Part shown: piece after piece, positions 43,949 to 58,900 of the stretch
Position numbering within the stretch: position 1 is the first letter of the stretch
Layout of the letters: the number at the start of each line of letters is the position of its first letter
Assembly (NCBI GenBank): GCA_040219275.1
Contig: JAVJSU010000100.1
Location: 1-64,000, forward strand
Direction: 5' to 3'
DNA: 64,000 nt
From: JAVJSU01 sp040219275
Lineage (GTDB): Bacteria > Chloroflexota > Anaerolineae > Aggregatilineales > Phototrophicaceae
Position numbers and translations under genes: made by a program
The notes under the pieces: model-generated
What the model was told of the DNA's origin: nothing
The model's input: only the letters and a program-made list of their open reading frames with translations
Database searches by the model: none

Positions 43949-46900
43949 ATGCCTAAATTTCCTATCGCTGTTTTATTGCTTTTGTTGACCGTCATCATCG
44001 CCTCTACTCCCAACCCGGTACACGCCCAAACATCAGAATTTATCTATGTAAATAGCACGGCAGATACAGTCGATGCCGATATTCATGATGGTATTTGTGC
44101 CGATTTATCGAATATGTGTTCCTTGCGTGCCGCCATTACACTTGCGAATAGAAGAGCAGGCGCAGACACAATCATTGTGCCCGCCGGTGTATTTACGCTA
44201 GAACAGGATATGCTATCTATCACTCAGTCACTCTCAATTGTGGGTGCTGGCTCAAATATGACGATCATTAACGCCAACGGCAAAAAAGGCATTGTTTACA
44301 ACAACCCTTCCGGTTATAGCCAACCATCGCATATTCACGAGATTCGTGGCGTTACAATCAAAAATGCGAGTGAAAGCGCGATTACTGTATACCGATATAG
44401 CGAATATATCTTCCACGATGTGACGCTTACACGCAATATGTATGGGATATATAGCGGCATTGGAAGTCCGAACAGTCTGCTAGTTAGTAGCAGTACAATT
44501 TCGAACAACATCAAAAATGGTATTTCTTCAGGAGCCAATTTAACAGTAGAAGATTCAGTCATTCGTGACAATGGCAATTATCAAATTTCTGGTGGTGGGA
44601 TTTACGCGACAGGACCTGTTACCATTCGCAACAGCGCGATAGTGGATAATACAGCCAATATTGGAGGCGGTATATATTTAGTCAAAGGAAATAGTTCCTA
44701 TAGATATGACGTAAATATTTCCAACAGCACCATCAGCGGAAACACAGCATTTCGTGTTGGTGGTGTTTTTAGTGATATTTATATGAACATTCACCTCAAC
44801 AATGCTACGGTAACCAATAATACTGCGACTGTAGAAGGTACAGGCGGTATTTGGGCGAGTGCCGACAGCGTTGAAATGAGCAATTCAATCGTTTTCGGGA
44901 ATGCCACTTATGAGAATATCGCGGCGGATTTTCGTGGTTCGCTCGTGTCGCTCGGTAATAATATCATCGGTGAGATTTATGATGATAGCTTACTCACATC
45001 CACCGATCTATCCGGTGTAAATCCATTATTAGAGCCGTTGGCATGGGATTTGCTTCTCCCGATTCATCGCTTAGCTGAGGGAAGCCCTGCACTTGATGCC
45101 GGCAATGAGACACTGTGCGAAACTCAAGATCAACTGGGCGCGTTGCGTACAGGGTTGTGCGATGTTGGTGCGGTGGAGATGCCGTTAATGTCAGATGCGG
45201 ACGTTGCGGTATCACTCAGCGCAAGTGCTTCTACGCTAACGATAGGTGAGACAACATCATTAACAGCGCGGGTGACGAACAATGGTCCCGGCACGGCTGA
45301 AAATGTGCGGATTTCAATAGAGATACCGGCTGGCTTGACCGTGGAAAACGCGAGTCTGCCAGATTATGTGAATCGCATCTGGACAATTGATAGTTTATCC
45401 GTGAATCAGACGGTGGAACTTATACTGGATGTTTCCCCTACAACCGCTACCCGCTATCCGATTACCGCCGCATTTCTGGACTCAACCACAGTCAACGTCC
45501 TCTCCTATAATGATCGCGCTGAGGTTGCATTAATCGTTGATCCCACCAATCTGCTCTTGTATGCAGACCTATCCGTCGAACAGTTTTCGATGAATGCGCC
45601 TTTTACCTATACCGTCACCGCCACAAACACGGGTGATTTACCCATCACAAATGTGGTGATAGACCTGGATATCCCTGATGGTATACAGGTGAATTCCTTT
45701 ACTGGCGCAGAATATTCGGATGCGGTGTGGACAATCGATACGATTGCCGTTGGCGAATCGCGTGTGCTGAGTCTTGAATTGCGCGGTCTTCGTGATGTAC
45801 TAACAGGTGGCACTTATGATTTTTCAGCAAGCCTTCTAAGCATGGATCAATACGATCTTTATGCCGGAGACAATAGCATAACCCGTAGCGCGTCTATCGA
45901 CACCGCTGATTTGGGCATCACCATGCAAACGTCGCCTGATGTGCTATTCCCCGGTCAGGAATTCACGATCAATTTTGAAGTTTATAATTTTGGGTCAATT
46001 AATGTTTCAGGGGTACAAATCGCTTTCCCGCTTCCTGATGAAATGACATTGGTGAGTTACGACGATAACATCGTGACTTACGAGAATGGCATCATTAGCG
46101 TGCGCCATTTTATTTATCCCTACAGTGGAAACGGCTATCAACGGCAGTTTGAGATGACATTGCGTGTTGATGACTCCGCAGTGGCTCCTGCTATGCCCGT
46201 TTTCAGTGCAGAAATTCTATCTCCATATGCCGATAATCAACTTTTCAATAACAGTGTACAAATCACAAATCAAATAGAACTGCCGTTTGATTTAGCACTG
46301 AATAATCGTGCAGATATTACCGTTCAACCCGGTGGGATACTTACTTATACACTGACGCTGACGAATCAGAGTGCATATGAAGCTACGAATATCGTGGTGG
46401 ATGATAGTTTCGGCGCTACAGTTGTTTATAGTTCCCATAGTGGAGAAGGCACTTATGATCCTGTGGCGAAGCAGTGGGCGATCCCTTCGCTTGCACCATT
46501 CTCACAGGCAACCTTAGATATTGTGACACAAGTTAATGGATCGTCAGGGACGATTTATTCGACGGCAGAGATTGGCGCTTTCGATCAGTTCGATGTTGAC
46601 TCTACACCGGGCAATGGGAACCCGAATGAAGATGACTATGCGCGTACTCTAACAAACATTTGCTCCGCCACAACACAACCTGTTTACGATATTGCAGACG
46701 GTGATGTGAATGCGTTGATCGTGGCGATCAATGCCATTCGGAATGGGGCTTGCTACGACGGTGAGGCGATCATCAATCTTGCGCCTGATGGAGACTATAT
46801 ACTTTCTACGAATTCGAATTCAGTTGATAATATATTGCCTCAAATTTACCGTCATGTCAGGATTAACGGTAACGGCGCGCAAATCACCCTGAGGAATGTA

Positions 46901-49900
46901 CGCGCTTTTGATGTGACCGAAAGCGGCGCGCTAATTCTTGAAAATCTTAACCTCCATGCAGATTATGGCATTCCCGTTGATGGTGGGGTGGTCCGTAATC
47001 TTGGAACCCTATCTCTCCGTGATGTGCAGGTGACTGGCTATTTAGCGAACAATACCTCCAGCAGTGCCAGCACAATCTACTCTGCTGGCGATCTTTACAT
47101 AGATCGTGCTGAATTCTACTTATATGACGATTATACCGGTATTGCCTCAACACTCATCCACAATGATGGTGGCGAAGCGATCATCACAAACAGCATTATT
47201 GATAACGATGACCAGTATGACACTGTGCTGAATGGTAATCCGCTTTTCTCATCAAGTGGCGCTCATGAACTACTGACTTTACAAAATAATCTCATCTCTG
47301 TTCAGATAGCCAATCCTATTTTTGGTGGGGATGGTGTTATCCGTTTGCTTGGTAATGTATTTGAGTTTGAACCTTATCAGGCAAATAATAAATGTAGTAC
47401 AACCACCCATCTGGTCTCCGGTGGATATAATATTTTCAACAATTTGACGGGCTGTGATGTCTCCACATTAGTGACTACAGATACAATTACGACCTCTTTG
47501 CTGTCCATCAGGAGCTATAACGAATTCAATATTTACAGCGATAACTGGGATATTCCGGCGCATATTTTAACTACCGTGCCTATAGTGGATCAAATTCCGT
47601 CTGAGCTTTGCCTGCCTACAGATTATCTTGGTGACGCTCGTCCAATTGATGGCAATGATGACGGCACGCTCGCCTGTGATATTGGACCGTTTGAACATAC
47701 GACTGCACCAGATTTATCAGTTGCCATCGCTACAGACAATTCAGCACCTAGCATATTTGATGACATCAACCTCACTGTAACTGTCACCAATAACAGCACA
47801 ACCTGGCGGGAAATCCAAGCGGTTTTAATCCACATTCCCGAAAATACGAGCATTGTCTTCGAGGATTACGCCGATTTTGATTGGTACTCCCTTTATCCGT
47901 TAAGTACGCGGGTTGTCCTGTGGAAACTTCCAGCTAATCTCGCCCCGAATACGACGAACGAGATCACCATTCCCATTCGCGCACAAGGGGATATTGATAA
48001 TGGTGTATTTACGAGTAGCGCATTCGTTTATGCAGAGCCGTATGCGCGGGAGTCAATCGCTACGACGGATTTCACCATTGAGTGTGAAACAAGTGAAGAT
48101 TGGACCGTTGATGCAGGCGATACTGCGGGATTCATCCTTGCTATTGAAAGAGCGAATAACGAAACCTGCCACCCCGGTGCAAACACAATTACGGTGAATG
48201 GTGCTATTCCGTTCACGTACGGATATGACGAATTTGAGCAGAATGCCCTCCCCGCAATTACCAGTGAAATTACCATTATCGGTGGGGAACTCGTGAACAC
48301 GACGGGAAACCACATGCGTTTCTTCGAGGTCACTGAAAATGGCGCACTCACGTTAAATGGCGTGACCTTAAATGGTAATTCAACCACGTATCCAACTGTC
48401 TCTACCCTTAATGGCGGGGCAATTTTCAATGCGGGCGAAGTGACCATTAACGATGGGGTGCTTATTAACAATGCGTCGCGGGTCGGTGCGGTCGTATATA
48501 ACACGGGTGAACTCACTATTAGCAATAGCATCATTCGGGACAATATCACCAATAATATGTCCCGTAGTGTAGATCATTATGGAAGCCTCATTTACAATCT
48601 TCGGGGTAATGTGTTGATTGAAGGCAGTACCTTTGATGACAATACCATTGTTGATAACGGGGATAATGCCTCTATTATTGTCAATGTTGTCCCATCCGTG
48701 ATGACCATTCGCAACAGCACATTTACCGACAACCTGCTCGGAGATCGTGGCGCTGTCGTCGCCAATCACAATTATGATGTCTACACACTTGTGGAAAACT
48801 CACCCTTGTTCATTGAGGATAGTATTTTCCGCAATAACAGGGGCTACAATTCTTTCGTTATCCTCAACAACGAAGCAGAAGTCATTATTGATCGTTCATC
48901 ATTTGTAACAAATACTGGCGTTCCGGTAACGGCTTACCACACCGTAACAATCAACAACAGCCTCTTTTATGGCAACGTCGGGAATTACGTGTTTGATTTT
49001 AATTATGCGTACGATTCAGATGAAATTGTAACGGTCACGAACACGACAATCAGCGAAAACAGTGGCGACACCTTTGATGGAAGTTCTGGAACGACACTGG
49101 TGTTGCGGAATAATATCCTCAACGGCGATAACGGCAACGAATGTGGTTGGTTTGATACCCAATCTGAAGGCTATAATATCAGCAATGATGATCGTTGTGA
49201 GTTGGATCATGCCACCGATATAGAAAATGCAGAGGTTGCGCTTGGTGCGTTGCAACTGACGGGTGATTCGCCCTTTGTCGCGCTATTACCCACTAGCCCT
49301 GCATTGGACTTTATCCCCACCTGTGATACCGCGGTTGATATTCGCGGATTAGCGCGCCCTGTGAACGGCAATTGTGATGCCGGTGCATTTGAGATGCAAA
49401 CCGCCTTGATATTTACCGATCTCGCCTTGAGCGCGACCTACAGTACACTCACACCGGTATTGAACGAGATCGTTCTCACTACATTGACCGTTACTAACTC
49501 CGGTTCGAATGACGCAAATAATGTTGAAATCACGCTGGATTCTCCGTTTACCTATCAGTCGGCAACAGGTGACGGCACGATTACGGCGGATTTGTGGACA
49601 ATAGCGACAATTCCTGCTGGCGAAACCCGTACCATCGAAATTTCTTATCTTGCTGAGAACGGCTTCCTCCTTGACGACATGTATTTCCGTGCTGTTCTGC
49701 AATCGCTGGACGAAACAGATTCAAATTATGCCAATAACGGGGTTGTATCTTCCCAATTCTCAACCAATTATGTAGACCTGAGCATCAATCCAATCTATAT
49801 TTCGGATTCCAATAGTAATAGCGTTTACAACGGTAACATTTATGAAATGCAAGAGTTTACGGCGAGTCTTTCCGTAGAGCGTGAAAGCGGAAATTACTAT

Positions 49901-52900
49901 GTCGATGCTGTAATTGATCTTACATTACCCGACGGCATAGAATACATCTCCCATTCTGTGAATTTTGGGGTTTATGCAGATGGTATCTGGACGATTGACC
50001 GTCTGGGAAGTACGAATTACCCGAATCGCCCCCGTCTTTTGTTGACCTTCCGTGTTGTACCGGGAACACCGCTACAATCCATTGAGTGGATTACGGAAAT
50101 TTCCAGCGATTTGCTTGATCCGAATGTAGACGACAACCTGAAGATCAACACGCTGAATATTGTCGAACCGACTGATATTGTCCTTACCATTACCCCACAA
50201 CCTGCAATTGCTTTCGTAGGGGATGATGTGGCATTCCTCGTCACCGTAACGAATAATGGTGACATCCCTGTGACTGATGTAAGGGTAAATATGGATATGT
50301 ATCCGTATTCGTTTCCGATAACCTTGAGCGAACCGGGTGCGTTCCCCAACTGGTATATTCCAGATATTCCTGCCGGGGAGACTCGTACACTAACCTTAAG
50401 TGGCACCGTGTCTCCATCATCAGATCGTCAAAATATTTATATCGGTGGACAAATTTATGGTGATTTTACGGATTATGACCCGATTAACAATTACACAGAA
50501 GCATATATCGCCGTAAATCCTTCTGATCTATCAATTGAAGTGGATGTAACCAATCCGACACCGGACGTTAATTCCGAGGTGACGTATACTTTTACCGTCA
50601 CCAACAATAGTAGTCAGGAAGTCACCGGCGTTCATGCAGATATCTATACACCGAATGGGCTGACAAACGTAACAAGTATCGGCGACTTTATACTGGATGG
50701 TTACGATTGGGTGATTGGCACATTACCGCCGGGTGGCACAGCATCCCAAATATTTACAGGTATGGTACGCGATAATCAAGCAACCAACACCATTACTGTT
50801 CATGGTGAAGTATTTTCCTACGACCAAATCAGTGATAGTGACTACTCAAATAATAGTGTTTCGTTTGATTTTGTGGTTAATGGGGCGTTGCTTGATCTGG
50901 AATTTACCCCCCTTACACAAACAGAATATAATGTCGGTGATCCGGTTGATTTGACGCTGAATCTAACGAATGAAGGTCAGCTTCCTGTGGGGCAGGCGGA
51001 AATACGTCTGAACCTACCGGCTGGAACCACCCTTGTGAACAGCAGTGAAAGCCTGGTCAATAATGTGTGGACGGTGACCGATCTTGATATAGATGAGACC
51101 GTTACACTTACGTTCACCGTAGATGTCAGTATTCAAATTGCGGGTCTACAACGGAATATTGAAGCCGAAGTGTTGACCAGCGACCCCGCATTCCCATCAG
51201 ATGTGGAGGCGCTACAAGCCATTTCTGTTATCGGCACGGAGGCGCGGTTAACGATCTACCGTGATCCCCATACCAACACACCACAAATCTATATTGCGGG
51301 TGATGAGTTTAACGTACGCCTGACTGCAAGTGGTTCTTCAATGCCGATAGAAGATGTCGTGATTACGCTGGATAGTTTGGAAGGATTAATTCCAGTCAGC
51401 TACGATGAAGGCTTTGATCCGCAATCGAACACGATTACGGGCGTAGCAACGAATGGCTATTTTAATTTCAACATGACCTTCAGAGTTGCAGAAAATACCG
51501 CCGGGCAAGCATTAAACCTCGTCGCTACAGTGCAAACGCCGGGGCTTCCTGAACGTCATCCGATCAACAATACCTATACACTCACAAATTATAGTCGTTG
51601 GAATGCGCCACAAGCGATTACTGTGACTACCACAAGCGATGATGGTAATGGATTCTGTGTGATTGATGCCTGTACGCTTCGTGATGCGCTTACGGATGAA
51701 CTGATTGGCGATGGCAGTACAATCACCGTGCCAGCAGGGACTTATATGCTGAACGGTGGACAAATCGACATTGAAACCAATGTCATAGTCGTTGGCGAAG
51801 GCGAAGTAATTATTGATGCAAATGCCGATAGTCGGATTTTCAGCGTCAATAGTGATTACTCGGTAACGCTTGAAAACTTAATTCTACAGAATGGAGATGC
51901 TTCCGGTTATCCAGATTATTATGGTGGGGCAATTCTTAACGAGGGAAACTTGACCCTGCTCGATAGCATCATTCGGGATAGTCGCGCCTCCAACGGTGGT
52001 GGAATTTTCAATACGGGTAGTCAGGCAATCCTGACGATCCGTCGTAGCGAGATATATGACAATACCGCCTTATCCCGTGGGGGTGGACTGTATTTGAGGG
52101 ATTTAGCTTCAGCGTCAATAGAGCAAAGCACCATCGCAGGAAATGATGCTACCTATGGTGGTGCAATTGACGCAATCGGCTCACTCGCAATTAATCAATC
52201 TACCATAAGTGGAAATACTGCCGTTATCGGCGGGGGAATATATGTCCAACAAAGTACCGTAGATATTGATTATTCAACCATTACCTTAAACCGTGCCACT
52301 CAAAGTGGAACTACGAATGTTGGCGGTATCTACAACGCTAATTTTTACGGTAATCATAATGCAATAACGTTCTCGCACTCCATCGTTGCTGGCAATATTG
52401 CTTCTCTTAGCAATTATCGTGATGTGAATATTGCGACATCCGGCGGTTATAATTTAATCGGTGATTTTCGATCAGAGTTGTCACTTGTAGACATCTCCGA
52501 AACAGATATATATAACAGAAGTGTCTCGCTTCAGCCTCTTGCAAACAACGGTGGATCGACGCGCACCCACGCATTGACGGGAAATAGCCGCGCGTTGAAT
52601 GTCATCCCTGATTGTTCTGGCACAGATCAGCGTGGCGCACCACGTCCCGTAGATGGCAAATGTGATGTGGGTGCGTTTGAACTTGAGCTTGAGAACATTA
52701 CACTACGACCTTTTGTGGACGTTGTCTATGCAATTACGAATAACGGTTCGGAAACGTTTGCTTCAGGTCATGGCTTTGTGACGACACCACAGTTTGAACT
52801 GATATTTAGTCGGGATATGCTCAACGCAGGCGATATTTCCAATTATCGTTTAATTGATGCAGGTGCAGATGGCACTTTTCAGACGACCAGTTGTACAAGT

Positions 52901-55900
52901 CTATCGGGAGATGATACCAGCATCACAATTGACAGCATTGCCGCCGAAAATGAGTCTGCGATTTTGACACCTTCTGCGTTAGCTGATAGTTTTTATCGGT
53001 TGTTTGCCTGTGTTACCTTGCAAGACACTTTAGGATTCGGATTCGGTTCCCCGTACAGGATCGATTTTTATGTTGATACCGCTGTACCGGCTGGCTTGTA
53101 CACGGTCAACACCACCGATGACACCCGTAATGATGGGATTTGTAGTGCTGTGCATTGTACTCTGCGCGAAGCAATTGAAGCCGCAAATGCCCATGCCGGA
53201 CTTGATACCATCGCTTTCAATTTGACTGGTAACCCGACTATTCGTCCGGCGACACTTTTACCAGAAATTACCGATCCGCTCATTATTGATGGCTGGACAC
53301 AACCCGGTTTTAGTGGTGTTCCCCTGATCGAATTGCGTGGTAGTAGCCTGTATCACGGACAAGACATTGCCTCGAACAATCTCTGGCATGGGCTGGACAT
53401 TAGCGCGGGTAATAGCACCGTGCGCGGGCTGGTTATCAATGACTTCGATGGTGCCGGACTTTATATACACACCGCTGGCAACAACACGATTGTTGGTAAT
53501 TATCTGGGTACAAATCGTGCGGGTAGTGAAAGACAGGCTAACTTTATCGGTCTGCACATTGATGGAGCAAATGATAATCAAATTGGCGGGACAAGCGCCC
53601 AAACCCGCAATTTGATCTCCGGTAATATCTATTATGGAGCGATCATCACCGGTGATAATCAGGTGATTGAGGGCAATTTCATTGGCACCAACATATCCGG
53701 TATCAGTTCGCTGTCGTACCCGGCGGCTTACAATTATGGTAGAGGCATCTTCATCAGTGGCGATAATATTCGTGTTGGCGGCACAGAGAATACAACGCCT
53801 AACACGGGTTGTAGTGGCGCATGTAACCTGATTAGCGGCAATCCATACAGTAATTTCTATGCTACAGATGCCTCAAATTTAATTATTCAGGGCAATTTCT
53901 TTGGCTATGATGTCAACGGGAACAATGATGTAAGGTATTCGAGTGGAAACCTGTTAGAAAATCTATCCGGTAACAATTTACTCGGTGGTAGTGATGTAGC
54001 GGCACGCAATTTATTTGTCACCCCGCTAACTGTACATTCCGCGATTGTGGTTCAGGGTAATTGGTTTGGTTTAAATCTCAGAGATGAATTGGATTCTGAT
54101 GGCGAAGTTAACATCAGATACACCGGGGATGAAGTTGTCACGCTAACAGAGAATGTGATTTTTGAGGTCAATCTGACAAGTTCTTCTGCGCTCATTGAAG
54201 ATAACTTCCTTAGAGTAACACCGACAGGTAGAAACTTTCTAACGAATGGGTATAGTATCGACTCAGCGTCCAGCAACCTTACCGTGCGTGATAATGTGGT
54301 CGGTGCCGCGGTGAGGTTACAGGGTGGTTCCGGTATTGTCGAGAATAATTCGATAGGTCTTATGCTAGACGGTACCCCGCTATCCATCTATAACGGCATT
54401 ATTGTTTCTGCCTACTATACGCCCTCAACGCAATGGGAAATAAGAAATAATACGATTGCAAATAGCAGGCAAAATGGAATTGGTATCGGTACTTCGGATG
54501 TTTCGCTCGTAATGGGTCTGAATGTTGATATTAGTCAGAATTCCATCTACAACAATGATAATTCTGGAATCCATCTACAACGTTTCGCATATTGTCCTGA
54601 TTGCGCGGTGGTCAATTTGATGTTGACACCGCTTCCTAACGATCCATTCGATCAGGATATTGGTAGTAACGGCGCACAGAATTATCCGGTGATTTCCGGC
54701 GCGACCACAGATGGCAATACGCTGACGTTAAATGGCTTGTTGCACAGTCATGCTTCAGAGCAATATCGTGTCGAATTCTTCGCCAATACCACCTGTAATG
54801 CGTCTGGTTACGGGGAAGGTGAGCGTTACATTGGTACAGTCAACGTAACGACCAACTCGGCGGGGGATGCGCCGCTTAATGTGCAGTTGAATGAGGCAAT
54901 CGCCACCGGTACATTCATCACAGCGACAGCCACCGGTGCGGAGGGTACTTCTGGCTTTTCCGCATGTTATTCTGTAGATGAGGAACCTCTGCTCACATCA
55001 CCGACGACTCTCAACGCCACAGTCGTTAACACGCTTCAGGTTGATCTTAATTGGACAGATGCGGGCAATGGCGAAACAGGCTATCAAATTGAACGTTCGC
55101 CCGATGGAACCACAAACTGGAAGAGACTTGCTGTTACGGGTGCAAATTCCACCACATTGATCGACACTAACGCATTATGTGGTCAATCATATTATCGAGT
55201 GCGCGCCGTTTATGGCACAGCGTATTCGTCATTTATTACTGCGCGGACGGATACAGAGACACAACCATGTACACAGCTTGAACTGGTAGTATCATCGCAG
55301 GCCATGACTTCTATTTCACTTCGTTGGGAAGATATTGCTACGAACTATCTTCTAGAATTGTCGCCTGATGGTGAAACAAACTGGCAACTATTAACCAATA
55401 CAGAGGTGCCGACTTATACACATGCTAACCTGCCCTGTGAGAGCAGACAGTATTATCGTCTCACCGCGACAGGTGGCGATGTTGAGTCAGAAACCGGACT
55501 TTCTACAATATTAGGGGTTGATGTCAATACGCTCTGTACACCCACAAACCTGATTGCGACCGACGCTACAACCTCAACCATAAGCATGGCGTGGGAGGAT
55601 CAGTCCGGTAGTGAAGATGGCTACATTGTCGAGCGATCCCGCGATGGTATTGTTTGGGAGCAACGGGCACTCGTTGATGCGGTAACATACACTGATACCG
55701 GGTTGATTTGTGTATATGACTATCGCTATCGTGTGCGTGCGGTGAACACAGTGGCATTGCGGTATTCTCCTTATAGTCCGGTGCTGATAACCTCACCAGT
55801 TGTGTGTGATATTACTGATCTGACCGTAGAAGCGATCACGCCAGGGACAACGGTACTGGTGGATGAATTAGTGACATATACATTCACCATTACCAATAAC

Positions 55901-58900
55901 GGTCCAACAGCCATCAGCAATGCGGTGATTACGCTTATTCTGCCGGATGAACTTATCGTTGAAAGCATTCTGCCAGTATGTACAGATAATGCGTGTGATC
56001 TCGGCGCATTAGCAGTCAACGCGAGTACGGAATTGATCGTCGCGGCACGGCTCAATACAGCAGGGACTGCAACCCTTACAGCAACGGTTGATTCTGAGGT
56101 TGTGGATATAACAGATAATAACTCAGCCTCGCTCATGATGACTGCCATCATACCGGTTCTCACCCAACTCAGCCCGATTAATGCGATTGCCGAGACGTAC
56201 GGTAATCCGACATTCCAATGGCTGGATAGTGGTGCATCCGAGTATGAAATTTATCTGAGTAATACGCCTTCGTCGGGTTTTGTCGTTCAGCAGACGATAA
56301 GCGATTCTATCTGTGCTTTTACAACCTGTGAAATTGATCTAACTACGCTCAATGAAGCCTACCGTTTGCCCAATAATGGTGCATACACGTGGTATTTGAG
56401 GGAAGCAGGCGGTACATGGGTCGGTCCTATGTCCTTCACGCTTACTGTGCCCCCTCCGGGTCTCGTCACGCTTGAAGCAACGACGAACACGGATAACCTC
56501 TCACCGATTTTCAATTGGTCTCTTTCCGGTGATGCGGTCAATGCAACCTACTTTAATCTGTATCTCACCACATCCGAAGGGGTGCTGGTGTTCGATCAAT
56601 GGTTTACCCGCACCGAAGCCTGTAGCGATCCAAATAGCACCGACTGTGCTATTCAATCACCCGTCGTTCTAGCAAATAATCAGAGCTATGCTTTGTATAT
56701 TCGGAGCTATGGTCTCGGCGGCTACAGTGTTGGTGGACCCTTTAATAATGGGTATCAAGGTGCGTCAAACTTTACTGTGAATGCACCTATTCCTTCGCAA
56801 ATTGCACCACTGGGGGATGTGAACATTGTCGGTGGAAACCCATTGTACACATGGGGCGATCTTGATGGTGCAGAATACTATTATTTGTATGTGGCAAATA
56901 GTGCTGGTGCACAAGTTATCAATGAAGTGATCTCCGATTTAGGCTATTGCAACGGCACATCCTGCCAGCTTGATGCCACTACACTGAGCGAGAATTATCG
57001 TCTCGTTACCGGGACGTATACATGGTACATACGCGGCTGGCGTAACGATCAGGCTACACCTTGGTCGGCGGGCGTTAACTTTACGCTAACCGCGAACTTG
57101 CCCGGTGCGGTAACGAAAATTTCACCGTTACAGGACGACATCGAAACCGATTACGAGGTGGCGTTTAGCTGGAATGAAGTCAGTGATGCGTCCGGTTATA
57201 ATCTGTATTTGGTTGATCCGAATGCTGTTGCAAGTGGTGTACTTGCCGGTCAGGTCGGGAACGAAGTAACCTGTTTATCCGGTGTTTGTACATGGACGTA
57301 CACACTCGCGGAAGCCCCCGGCGTATGGACGTGGTATGTCTCGGCTTTCAATGCGGCGGGAACTGGTACATGGTCAACGCCGACCACCTTTACCGCACCC
57401 TCTGCAATTCCGGATGTGGTCACAACCATCGCCCCGACGACCGCACAACTTTTGACAGATAGCACCGTTAACTTAGAGTGGATACATGATAGTTCCGCCA
57501 CCCAATACAATCTGTATATGGCGGGTCCAAATAGTTGGGTCAGCGATGTGACCTATAGTGTGGGGCAAAATGTGACCTGTAACATGAACTGCACGTTAAA
57601 TGTCGTGGTTCCATATGTTGGCAATTACATATGGTATATACGTGCATCTAGTGCGGCAGGTTGGGGCGCATGGCAAGCCGAGGGTATGCCGTTCAGTGTG
57701 ACGGATGAATTGCCGGACGTAGTGACAAAAATTGCGCCCACAAACTTGCAAAATCTGACTGATGTGAACGTTACGTTTAGCTGGCAACCGGGCGCTGAGG
57801 CAACATATTATCAATCCTACGTGTCAGGACCGAACGGTTTTGTCAGCGATCAAACGTTGTTGGTTGGTAGTGATGTAATTTGTACTTCGACCTGCGAGCT
57901 AACTATGACTTTGCCTGCAAATGGTGCATATAGCTGGTATCTACGCGCTTATAACGCGGCAGGTTGGGGTGCGTGGTCGGCAGGAGGGGCAACGGATAGC
58001 TATGGACTCGTTAGCTTTACTGTCGGGCAATCCTTACCAGAGGTGATTACGAAAGTCGGATTTATGGCGGGGATGATCTTAAATCGTCTGGATGTCGATT
58101 TCAGCTGGTTAGCAGATGAATACGCGACCCTTTATGATGTCTATATCACCGGTCCGAATGGCTATGTTTATAATCAGTCCTATTCTGTTGGTACGGATGT
58201 AACCTGTTCCAATAGCTGTTCACTAAATCTCACATTGCCCGAAAACGGCGCTTACATATGGTATATACGGGGCGGTAACGATGCAGGCTGGGGTAAATGG
58301 TCTGTTGGAGAAGCGGCAGATGGCTATGGTGGCAGAGCATTTACTGTAGCACAGCAGTTGCCGGGGATAATCTCGAAACAGGCTCCTGCGCCGAATGCTG
58401 TCTTAACGGATAACAATGTGAACTTCGTTCTAGGATTTGACACATATGCAACCCGATATGAAGTTTACATCACCGGACCAAATGGTTACATCAGTTCTGA
58501 GATATACAACATTGGTGAAGATATAGGCTGTAATCCGGGCGGTTGTCCATTGGCGATTACCTTGCCGGAAAATGGCGCATATATATGGTATGTTCGTGGT
58601 GGTAATGAGGCGGGTTGGGGCAATTGGTCTGTTGGAGGCGCAGCAGACGGCTATGGTGGCATAGGCTTCTCCATCAATATGCCTACTCCAGGCGCGACAA
58701 CATTGCTTACACCTGTGGACGATGCCGTAATTTACCAGACCAATCGCCCGACTTTCACATGGAATGCGATCGAGTCCGTTACATACTATCGCGTTTTTGT
58801 GGTCAATGGCATGGGATTACCGGCTTACGATCAATGGCACGAAGCCGCTTCGGTATGTGAAGGTGGCATCTGCACTTATCGCCTGCCCAATCCATTAGCA

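Noticed and set aside
48028..48552. A 174-codon minus-strand frame inside the beta-helix giant gene
   Set aside because: Shadow of the repeat-rich coding strand; no start signal or domain.
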